Positions 48,401 to 60,400 of a stretch of 64,000 nucleotides of DNA are shown piece by piece. Location of the stretch: NCBI GenBank assembly GCA_036925085.1, contig JAUPFP010000102.1, positions 1-64,000 on the forward strand, read 5' to 3'. Position 1 is the first letter of the stretch. Every line of letters begins with the position of its first letter. The notes below the pieces were generated by a model. It searched no databases. It worked only from the letters and a program-made list of their open reading frames with translations, and was not told the origin of the DNA. Source of the DNA: Brachycybe producta. Its lineage: Eukaryota > Arthropoda > Diplopoda > Playtdesmida > Andrognathidae. The position numbers were made by a program, and so were the translations under genes.

Positions 48401-51400
48401 TAAACATTTCCTTTAACATTTTCAACTGTTGCAACTATGAAATGTTTCTTCTGACACATTTTCAACAGTAAACCCATTTTACCTGCGCCATCTGGTATAA
48501 TTTTAAGAAAACAAAGAATGACTGACCACCACCCCCCCAATCAACATCCTCATTTTTCTTCAATAAACAAACATTCTCTCAAAAAATTATATTATTTTCA
48601 TTCAAAATGAGGCAGGATTATATTATTATCATTATTATTGTTGTTTTGAGATGTGATGGAAGGGTTAAGAGAGACAAGAGAGGGAGAGAAAGAGAAAGAA
48701 GATTTTAGAAGGCGTTAAAGGACCTTGAATGTTATTGTAATGGCCAAAGGGCCTCAAAAATATAATGTAGGCTTTACAACTTAAAATAACAGAGACCCTT
48801 TTTCATGCTGAGAGAGAATGGACAATTGAAAAGACCCTTGACATTTTCGTCAGTCCAGAGAAAGAAAAGGGTCTTAATCTGAGTCAATGTTTTTCCAACT
48901 GTCAGAGACTGTCACATCCAAATCTGGGAGAACTCACAAATGGGCATTGGGACTCTTCTTTCTCTCTTCATATATTTTGTCACTCTCAAGGTTTGTTTAT
49001 ATAAGGTAAAGAAACAAGCTAAAACTGCTCGTCGTTTTCATCTTTTTTTTTTTTAAAAAAAAAAGGAATTTACAATAATAAAATATGACAGAAAAATATT
49101 TTCTCGCGTTCTGGATTTTTTTCATATTTGAAATGAAATTGATTGGTCAATACAAGGTGTGGCAAAAACGCTTAATATCATTACTGCTAAATTGAATTAA
49201 AAAAACCAGCTAAATTTAGCGAAAACCCGTAATTCAACAGTAACACACTGTATGACAGTCTTAAAAATAACTATCATATTTACAGTTGTCAAATGTAGCT
49301 TATAACTTTGTAACATTCACAAAATTACAAAATGTTTTTATGACAAATATTGTCATATATGACTAACACTAACTGATGTACAGAATAATATGACAGTCAT
49401 AAAATAGTAGTGACAATCATAAGGTATTATTGTCAACATTTTGTGACTTTTTTTTTCTTCTGTAATATGAGTGAGGCTTCAGATACTTTAGATCTGTGTA
49501 CACACATACACCCTGTATAACAATATTAATGAGGCGGATATAATTATTATGCTAAGTCATAACAATAATAATGATGATGATGATGATGATGATGATCATC
49601 ATCATCATCATAATGAGGGACCATGAAATTAAAGAGAGAGAAAATCGAATTCTTCTCGATTTGTCTATCTATGTGTGTGTTTTGTACTAAATGAATGATT
49701 TTGCCTTTTATTATGTAATGAATGAGGTGGGATGAAAAGCTTATAATAAACGATTAGTGAGAGGAAGGGAGATATATTTATTGTAGAAAGACATGTTCCT
49801 ATTGTTATATCAATTGATTGTGTGTGTGTCCACCTATGGAAACCGACTGACTCTCTCTCTCTGAATCCCTTTGAACCTTATTACATCTCTCTCTCTCTAT
49901 CTCTCTCTCTCTCTCTATCTATCTCTCTCAATTCCCTTTTGCAAAAAAATAAAAACTTCAAACACACAAACAATGCAATTAATGATGCTTCTTATTCAAT
50001 TTTGCTCGTTAATCTCAAAGAGCATCCAAACACACAAAATTCGCCCACTTTGTCGCAAACAAAAGAATTTTTTCATCAATTTCCTATAGCAATAATAAAA
50101 ACATACCCTTCTCTTGTTATTTCCCATACAGTATATATACATATACTGTATATGTCAAGATAGAGATAGAAAGAAAGAAAAAAAAAATGCAGAGGAGGAG
50201 GACATTTTGTTTTTAATAAAGTTTAAGTGTGTGTTTACAGTAGAGATGTTCATTTTAATCTATAAACCCATCCATGAAGAAGAAGAAGAAGAAGACAAAA
50301 AAAAAGATAGATGGACCTTTTATCTCAACTTAAAATGTTTGAATTTTGGTGGTTTTAAGGGAGTATTAAAACATTTCTCTCTTTGTCTATCTGCTTCTTC
50401 TCTTCAGAAATTCATAATAACCAACATTCCACACATTATAGAAAAAAAAAAGCCTGAGTGACAACTTCAGTATATGTACACCTGTGACATAGGGCACCAT
50501 TGGCTCCTGAGAAAAGTTGTGCCAAATACTCATCTAGATTAAAATGTTAGTTATAGGGTCAGAGGAACTCGGCATAAAATACAACTATCTCTAATGCCAA
50601 AATGCAATATTATACTTTTTTTTTAAAAAAGTGTATGTTTCAATTTTGTATTAAAAATACATGAATGATGAATTAAGACCTTGGCACACAGGCCACTTTT
50701 GGTGGTCGACTGCAAAATGTTGTCGCATGTGGGTGGACTGTGGTTGCAATGTATTGCTATAAAACAAAGATGCCAGATATCGGCATACAAACCACACTTT
50801 CGACTTCACTTTGCAGTCGAAATCGACCATCAAAAAAGTGGTCTGTGTGTCAAGGAAATTAATTGTAGTTTGTATTAAGATGTATTTTGCACAGTTCTAT
50901 AGTTAAGGTTAGGTTGATTAAGGTTTTAAACAGAGGCCCGGCCCCCTGAACTCAATCTTATAAACGCTTTGAATTGCAGTTTTACTTAGGTGTTGCTAAA
51001 ATTAACAATTGTGCAAATTGAACAAACGCCAAACTGAATAATCTTCAAATTTTAAGTGTTGTTCAAGCTCATAAGATGGTTAACGAACAGCTGATTTTCG
51101 AAGTATTGATTATTTTTTGTCTTTCTGGTGCCAAATGAAGATAAACTTGAAAGTGTTTTAGAAACTAGAAGGGTAGCTAGCAGCTCAATCACGAGAGTAT
51201 TTTTATATTGATATCTTTTCAAATAAACTTTACATAAACAAATATTTAAATACAACGTCCGCTTAAAGTTAGATCATTGGGTCAAACTTACATAAAAGTT
51301 TTATTTTAAAAGATATGAAACATGAAAATACCCTTAAGTGATTGAGTTACCCTTCTAGTTTGTAAAACACATTTAAGTTTACCTTCATTTCAGATCTGAA

Positions 51401-54400
51401 AGACCGATTAATCAAGAGTTCGAGAGGTGTTTTAGCAGTTATTCAGTTCGGTACCTATTTGGCGCTAGATCAGCGCCACCAAAATTAACTATACCTGTAT
51501 TATGCAGTTTTCATAATTAATTGTTTTAAAAACTAGAATAGAGAGCAATGAATAATTTACGTGCATTTCCTATTCTAAATTATAATTTTGAAAATAATTT
51601 TAATTTAATTTTGAAGTTATACTACAAGAAAAAGAAAAATTCCGAAGTTAAAAAAAAACTTCCTCAAATCAAATAAATTATTATTGTTTGTTTTGATTCC
51701 ATCAACTATTAAAATATAATTTAGTATCTTCATTTGAGCATGATGAAATGATGAATTTTTTTGTGTGTGTTCAACATTATAAAAGCATAAAATCCCTTAT
51801 TTTTCAACGATATTTCTCAATTGTTGTTATTTTTTGATAAATTTGTACGCCTACAATGAGACAAATCGCATGATTTCAAATGAATAAACGTCAATTTTTT
51901 TTCTGTCTCTTTTTGGTGGGTCTTGGGGTCGGTTAATACTAAGGGCAAACACACACACAGAGAAAAATGAAAAAGAAGCAAAAAGACAATTTTTCCGGAT
52001 GAGTGCATATTAAACCATAACACACACACATCCTCCGATTTCCATCCATTATTCAATGTAAAAGTTATATAGAAATATGGCCGAAGTCTCTCTCTCTCTC
52101 TCTCTCAGGAGGGAAAAAGAGAAAAAGGGGGGCAAAGTTAGGACACTAATTATCGCAGAGGGGGGGGGGGGATAAAAAGAGAGGGTGGATTCGAATCAAA
52201 ATATCTCTGCGACAACCATAAAGACCTTTATAGATAGGGCCATATACTATGGACTGACTGCTACCATGTCAACACTCCCTTGTATCATATGGGGAGGGGG
52301 GATTGTGTTTTACTATTATATTGTTTGTTATATGGTGGCATTTATGTTGTCAAGGTGCACGCAGTGACATAGAATGGTGACATATTGCTAGACAGAGACT
52401 CATGTTTGGACTTCAAGAGAAAGAAACCGTAACACAGAAAGAGAGCAAACATAATAATTTCCAATGTGTCTTGTCTCAATAACAACAACAACACACTTCT
52501 GTAATGTACACACACACACATATATACAGTATACAGTATCAACAGCTGGGAATGTGACACACTGTCACATAAACAATATATATACCGAGACTGTGACACA
52601 GTTATACAAACTGTACACACACAAACACTGAAACACTGACACAAGTCACAAAAACATACACGTAGACTACGAAGATACACACAAACGGATGTGACAAACT
52701 ATCACGCAAACATAAACAGTCTTTGACACACTATCGTGCAAACAACATACAAACATGCTGTGAGCTTGTGACACAGTCACATATACAATACACTGCGACT
52801 GCAACACATAGCTAAACAAATGTTGTCAGATAGACACACACAAACACAAGATGGTGTGACACACACTATCATGTAAACATACATTGAGTCTGACATACTG
52901 TCACACTCATATACTAAAGTTTGACATACTGTCACACTAATACGCAGAGGTTGTGACAAATTGTCACATCCTACACAAGAGACTGGTGGCACACAACTAC
53001 ACAAAAGCTAACATGCACACGCAAAACAGAAGAGGCTGTGATACATTGTCACAACTTACACAAGAGACCCTATAACATTGTCACAACACAAGACTAACAC
53101 AATGTCACACAACTTACACAAACGCTAACAACATGCACATACACACAAACAGAAGAGACTGTGATACATTGTCACACACACACACACACGCACAAAGGTT
53201 GATAAATATACACATGAGCAAATAATAAAAGGAAAATATTTTTCCAATATTGCGCTTGACTTGGTCAAAAAAAAAAAATAAGCCACAAAAAATATGAAAA
53301 AGAGTGACCATTCCGCCCCATTAAATGCTCATGAAAACCTCATAAAAACGTCAAAAACAACTATTTCTTTAATTGGACTGTCAGGGTCCAGTTTTTTTTT
53401 AGTGTGCTTATGTTGTTGTTATTATTATAAGTTATATAACATAAAAAAGCAAAAAGACTTTTTTGAGTTTTAGCAATTATACGAGCAAGAAAAAAAAAAT
53501 CCTCCCATGATATTTCAATTACTAAATAAAACTTCTTTGTAAATTTAAGAACCAAACCAACAAAAAAAAAATCCATATTTTTCATTTTTAAATTTTGTTC
53601 AACTTTAAAAAATGTTTGCAATTTTAATTCGATATTATTCTAAAATAAAATAGCATCCAACTATCTCAAAACAGAGAAGATGATGATGAAGACTCGCAAG
53701 AAGAAGAAAAAATAATTCATTCAAGTTAAAATTGTATGCAATAAGATCAATCGATTATCGGAAATTTCTGATTCCAATATTTCAAACTTAGAAGTGTTGC
53801 AAAAATGGATAAATACAATATACAGAGTGTGGCAACTCTCACATTCGTATTCAAAAACGTTCTGCGTTTTATGAACGACACTTAAAAGAGAAATGGAAAG
53901 TATGTTAAAATCTAGAAAGAGTCGCTGAATCTCTCAATGGTATTTTCAAGTTGATATCTTTCAGACTAAATTTGTTTAAGAGACAAGAAATTTAAAAAAA
54001 AATGTTTAACGTTGTGTCATTTTTCAAACTGACATAAAATGCTTACTTTGAAAGATATCAACATTAAAATACCCTTAAGAGACTGAGTTACCATTTTAGT
54101 TTCTAAAACCATTTTGAAATTTCTCTTAATTTTACCTTGACAAGACAGAATAAGCTAGAGTTTATGTGGCCTTTCCACATTAAAATCAACTTAAAACTCA
54201 ACGCAGAACAACTACACACAATATACCGAGTCTATTTGATAATTTTTAAGCTTAACTTTGTCTTTAAAACACTTTGAAATATGGCCATAACTATCCCGAA
54301 TTGTGTAATTGACACGAAAAACTTCAACTTGATCCGATTTCGAAACTAAGAAAATCAAGACATCATCATTGCAAGATTATGGTGTTCATCCAGATTTTTT

Positions 54401-57400
54401 TCAAAATCTTTCAATATAAAAATAAACATTTTTAAAATACGATGAGAACATTGGACACATTCGCCACACCCTGTATATATATAAGAAAATACAAATGCAT
54501 TGAAATCAATTTTATAATACGCAAAAAAAGATGGTTCGAAGAGTTCTGTGAATGTTTATTTGCTTTTTTTTATGTCAGACATCGCCATATGTAAAAATCT
54601 AGAAAGATCTTTTGCATTTTTATACTAGAAATGTTTTTTTTTCTCTCTCTCTCCTCCCCATCATATAAAGAACTTATTTCAAAGTGAAAAATTTCACTTT
54701 GTTAACCTCCACCACCCTCGTCCTCCCTCACACAAACACCACCTTCATTCACCTTACATATGGAGAAAATCAACCCACTTTATATGCAAGAAAAAGTAAA
54801 ACTGATTGCAAAGTGATGACGAAAGGCTTTAACGCATTTTCTCTCACTCTTTCGATTCACAATTTCGAAGCCAAATGTGACAGGCACCAAGAGAGAGAGA
54901 GAGAGAAAATAAAAAAAAAACTAGAAGGAAAAGAAGAAAAAAGAGTGAACAAACGACCAAATTTCGTATTGTGGCCCCAATGTGTACATAATATACAAAC
55001 ACAGTCGGTATTGCCTCGATTAAAATGTGGGCGACATCATCTGCATGAATCTCACGCACCTTGAATGCAAAAATACGAAGAAGAAGAAAACACCAACTCC
55101 AGTTCTAGATTTTCCAAACAGAAAATTGAGAAAATAATCGAAAATGCATCTATACAAATTGGAATGTTGTATAAGGACCTAAATGGAGACCTAGCCGAAG
55201 ATTTCGTTTTACTATACGAAATACGAGCATTGGAACATTTTTATACCAAGCATTTTTCGCTCTCCATAATTTATAAATCCAAAACACTTTTATTTAAATA
55301 ACTGAATTAAATCGATATTTAAATTCCACGTTTTTTTTTTTTAAAAAATCAAATTCTTTTCTCAACTTTCTAAATCAACTTAAACTAGATTTAGAAGTTA
55401 AATTTAATTTTAATAAATTTCCAAACAGCACAAAATGTATTATATTTGATTATTTGCATAATTAATAATTAAGTTTGATATGTGCAAGTTAAATAAATTA
55501 CCTTTTCTCTAACATCGAACTGTAGAGAAATTGAAAGTGAGTTAGAAACTAGAATAGTAACATAATTTTCTTACTGATTTCAATCAAAGTAGACTTTTAA
55601 TGAAGAAAAATTTAACAAAGGACGTCTTCTAAAGATCGTTTGCTTAACGTTTGGCCATTTTCAAATACCAATAAGTGATTGAGCTACTCTTACAGTTTCT
55701 AAAACACTGTCACGTTTTTCTTAATTTTGCTCCTGAAAAACTTGAAAATAACCAGAGTTCAACAGACAAACAATTTACACATTAAACACCCACGTTAAAT
55801 AATTCATTTCCCCTTCTAGTTTCTAAACCAATTTCAAATTTACAATAGCTTTTAAATAATGCTTCTAAATCCTTAAGTGATTGAGATACTCTTCCAGTTT
55901 TGAAAACACGTTAAGTTTCTCTTAATTTTGCACCTGAAAGACGTGAAATGACCAGAGTTCGAGGAGAGTTTACAAATTAAAACCACCTTAAGTGATTCGA
56001 TTACTCGTTCTGTTCTTCTTCCGCATAATTTGCAATGGCTATTCATAAACCATTTGAAATATATTTTGTTGATTTTTTAATGTGGTTTAAAAGACTAAAC
56101 GGCTCTCAAACTCTGAATATTCTGTCTTTCAGGTGCAAAATGAAGAGAAAATTGAATGCGATCAAGCTACCCTTCTAGTTTCTAAGACACTTTCTAGTTT
56201 TTTTCTCAATTTTACACTTCTGAAAGACAGAATATTGAAGAGTTCAAAAATCAGCTGTTCATAAATCACCTTAAATCAACAAAGAAGGACCAAAAATATA
56301 TAGAAATCATAAACCACCTTAAATTAACAAAGATGTACCAAAAACATTGAAATTTGGTTCCGATACTGAATGTGAAAAGCTATAAAGGGGACACTAATAA
56401 AAGAAGAAACAATTGCTAAGTCAATTGTATTTACCTTTTCTTATAACAAAATTTCTTTTGGAAAAATAAGAAAAGGGTTTTCTCTTTCTTTCTACCTTTT
56501 CTAGTTGCTTTGAATTTCTCTTTTTTATTCTAGAAGAACTAAGTTGTGATTCAAAGGAAGACGATACGAGAAAGAAAGACGAGCAAAATAAATCAGATCT
56601 AAAGAAACAGAATGTGAAAGTGGGGGGGGGGGGGGGGGAAAAAGAGAAGGAATATAATACAACATGTTGGTGATGATGGTAGAGTAGTGTGTATGTATTT
56701 GTGCGGGTACTTTTCTTTTCTTCGACTACGATGATGATGATGATGATGAGCGATAAGAATCTGTAATGAGACGAGACGTTCCGAGAGGCTGCTTGGAGTG
56801 ATCTTGAAGCCGTTATTCGAGGGTCCTTACGAGCCTGTCTAAACAGTGGGCCAAACATTTTTATAATTACCGCAGTTGATAGGCAGCTGAAATAGCTGAA
56901 GGAGGCGAGGGAGAGAAGAAGAAGAAGAAGAAGAGCAAAAGAGAAATCTCGATTCCGTCGTCTTATTTTCTTCACCGCCTCAGACTCCTTTCATTTGCAT
57001 AGCACTCTATTGTTTTTTTTTGTTTTGTTTTTTGAAGGGAGTTCATTTTTTTTCTTCTTTACGTTTTTGTTTGCTCGCGATTAATATTCATGGATATCTG
57101 ATGCGCTCACTCCAATATCATCGAGTTACATGAGCAACAGCCACGATCGTATCTCCCTCGGAAACGCTCTCTCTCTCTCTCTCTGATTAAAATTAAATAT
57201 TGCAAATTATATCTTTTGAATTGTATCGAGAGAAAAAGAAATGTTGAAGTGGCTCAAACAGTATTTTTGAGGTGTCTCTAGACTGAGTAGACGTTATTAC
57301 AAATAAGAGACCAAATGTTAAGAAACATTTTCATCCCTGATCCATTGAACAAGGAAGGGTTCCTCCGGACAAAAAAAAAGAATGACAATTTCTGCTCTAA

Positions 57401-60400
57401 ATTATTTTGGCCTTAATGATAACATTCAAATTGAACTTTTTCTAAAAAAAATTTGAAAAATTTCCAAATTTCAAATCAAAAGTTGAGAAGAAAAATTAAA
57501 ATCAACATTTTTAACCTTAAAAAGTGCATTTTTAAAGATATCATCATGAGTATACTCTTTGCATATTCACAATGACCAACTAGAACACAAAACCCTTTTT
57601 GAAAAAAACAAAAGCTTTCCTTCAAATTTACTCAAATTAAAATTACTTTCGGGCCCACCTTAACGAAAGAAATGAAAATGAAATAAACATCTGCTGAACT
57701 CTAAATGAGCGAAGAAAAATCGGTACCAACAACATCTACAACAAGAGGCATTTGCCTCCGACCCAACCAACCAACCACCCACCCAGTCACTCACTCCCTA
57801 CCCTCCCTGCACCCCTCATCTTCACCTTCTTTCAACCCCTCACCCCCAAACACACTTGAGAAATATCCTCCAAACCTCCCCTCCCCCACTTAAACTTTTT
57901 AATAACAAATGTGATTCAAATACAAACCTTTTCCCTCCCCCCCCCTTTTCCCTTCACTTCCTCCCCAATTTTCAAACATTTGTGCATTTTCATTCAAACT
58001 GACAAACTGACTGAACCACTTGTCCAATAAGAGAACTTTTTTTTGTATTTATGCCTTATAAATGCTGAATACAGCAGCAGCAGATGGAAATATACAAGTG
58101 GTTATTATTATTATTATTTAACCAAAAAAACCTGGAGAATAAAACTGTTTTTTTCCTTCTACTTCAAACCGTTGGGTTCGTTCCCGCATTTTGAACATGG
58201 AACCACTTCAGTAATATTCACAAACACAAAAAAGAGAAATAAAGACGTAAAACCTTTTCGACCAAAAACTCACCCCTATGATAGAACTGAGATCTTGATT
58301 GATTCCGCATCGGTGGTGGAACGGCTCCGTATTGTCCCGGTGTTCTCTGGACAGCGTGTCTATAAAACACGATAACAAAACAAGAACCAAGTTAAAAACG
58401 AGAAACCAAGAGTGTATTTTTCTGTCTTTGAGAACATTCTTTACGATTTAAAACCTCTGATCATTTACCTTTGCTTAAAAGTATGAATAATAAGATTAGT
58501 GATTACAGATAAGTTTCATTTTTGTTTACTAAAGTTAAAACTAACCCAAGCATTCTTCTTCCGGCCGGTTCTAAAAATGCTCTCTGTTGCGAAGGAGCCA
58601 TTCCGATGACGGGACGCCAGTTACGAGAAGCGTTCGAATCCAAATTTCCTGGTTTCAGTACGCGGAACGGCTCTCTAAAAACGAAAACAGATGAATGAAT
58701 TTTAATTCTTGATAAAAAAGATTAAATTTTCGTTAAGAGTGGCTCATCACTAAGATGTTTTCTGAACAAGTGATTTTCTTATTAGTTTATTTTGAAAGAT
58801 ATCAACATAAAAAATACCCTCTTAAGTCATTGAGCTACCCCTTCTAGTTTTCCTAAGACTCTTTCAAGTTTCTCTTCATTTTGCTCCTTAAATTTAGAAT
58901 AACGAAAGTTTGAAGGACGTTTACACTTTAAACGTTACAATTGTCATAAAAAAGTTTTATAAAAATATCGTTATAACAAAATTCTTTAGCATATTCACCT
59001 AATATTCTAGTTTCTAGCCAAATTTTGAATTTGTGTTTTATTTTCCCTTGGTTACATTTTAAAATAGGCAATTTAAACAATGTTAAATTTTATTAGAATA
59101 TTTTTATGAACGTTTTCTCTTCCTCAAAACTTTCATTAAAAGTTCATTTTTAACAATACCGTAGACCAAAAAAAAAAATGCCAGCAAATTCACTGACTAT
59201 TCTAGTCCCTTGTTAAATTTTGAAATCTAGAAACTACTCTTGAGCCACTTTTAAAAACTACGGATTAATAACAATAACTAACTCGGCTCCCGGAAGACGT
59301 TTGGCTTCAAAGATGTGGTTCGAATCGTATTTTGGATCTCTGAAGCGGATGCTGTAAAAACAGAAACGAAATAAGATGAGAAATGTTTAAACTAAAAAAA
59401 AATTCTCGTTAGAAAACCACTTGCCATACAACCGCATTGTCATGAATATCATCACAACCTGGAACGGGCGACTTCAACGTCCTAAAAAAACAAAATACTT
59501 TTTGAATAAAATTTTTAAAATTTTTAAAAATTAAAACTTTTAAAATAAAGGAATTTGACCAACGTCAAATTCCTTCTTTACGTACGCTCCTGATTCGACC
59601 ACATTCTTCGCAAGCAAAATTTGTCCTGCCAATCCCTTAAACTTAGTTGTATCCAATTCGTAGATCTCGGTACAGTCACGGTGGCCTTCGTAAAGGCCGA
59701 CAAGAAACTCATATCCAGAATGCGAGCGTCCGACGTAAAGCCGATCATCTCCTCTCATGTTTCTTCGAACTGAAAAAAAAACGTAAAAAAAACAAATTTA
59801 TTAAATCGTAGATTAGAAACTCCCGATTCCTTCAAAGATACCTTCGTCTGCGTTAAGTGTCGGATACACTTCCTTAAGTGCCTTTAGAAGACGCTTTTCG
59901 TCAACAAACGGTAAAAGGGCAACACCTTGCCACGCATACTTTTTTCCGTTCAAGTCAATTTTAAAATTGTCTGGATAAAAGTCAAGTATGGGCGAATTCT
60001 GAAACAAAAAAAGCTTCGATTTGTTTTGGAGAGCCTAACGAAGTGATCGACGATGAGACTAACCAGATTACACATGAGTTCACCAAAGGTTTTCGGCAAA
60101 TGTTGTTTACTTGCCGCCGGAAACACACCCATCAGTTGTTCAAGTGGATTGAACTAACACAAGAAATAATAAAAAATTACATGAAAAGATCCATCAAAAA
60201 ATGTTTCTGAACATTCGGCGTTAATAAAAAAAAAACTATGGTTACAGTGAAAGTGTTAGAAACAACAATGGTAAGTGAACCATTTAATAGTATTTTCGTG
60301 TAGAAACAAAGTAAAGATATCATCTGCTTAAAAATAGGCATTTTGAAACGGACATAAAAAGCTTACTTTGAAATATCGCAAACATGAAAATATCATTAAA

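Larger units (their letters stand above)
38564..58273 (-). other. 19.7-kb XRN2 intron
   Basis: Spans from gtgagt (58,273) to tttacag (38,564). It contains no gene I can support. It carries foldbacks, H1 hairpins, MITEs and microsatellites listed separately, plus mixed-composition islands (39,040-39,280; 44,440-44,600; 56,760-56,900; 57,060-57,165) that could be regulatory. Confidence 0.85.

Noticed and set aside
54684-55301. Two consecutive plus-strand frames of 126 and 78 codons
   Set aside because: Composition is partly coding-like but they include a GA microsatellite, have no recognised domain and no matching splice structure.
56421-56975. 184-codon minus-strand frame with a Leu-rich start that imitates a signal peptide
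   Set aside because: Leu, Ile, His and Ser runs come from microsatellites (CTT, GAT, poly-G); no domain and no splice context.
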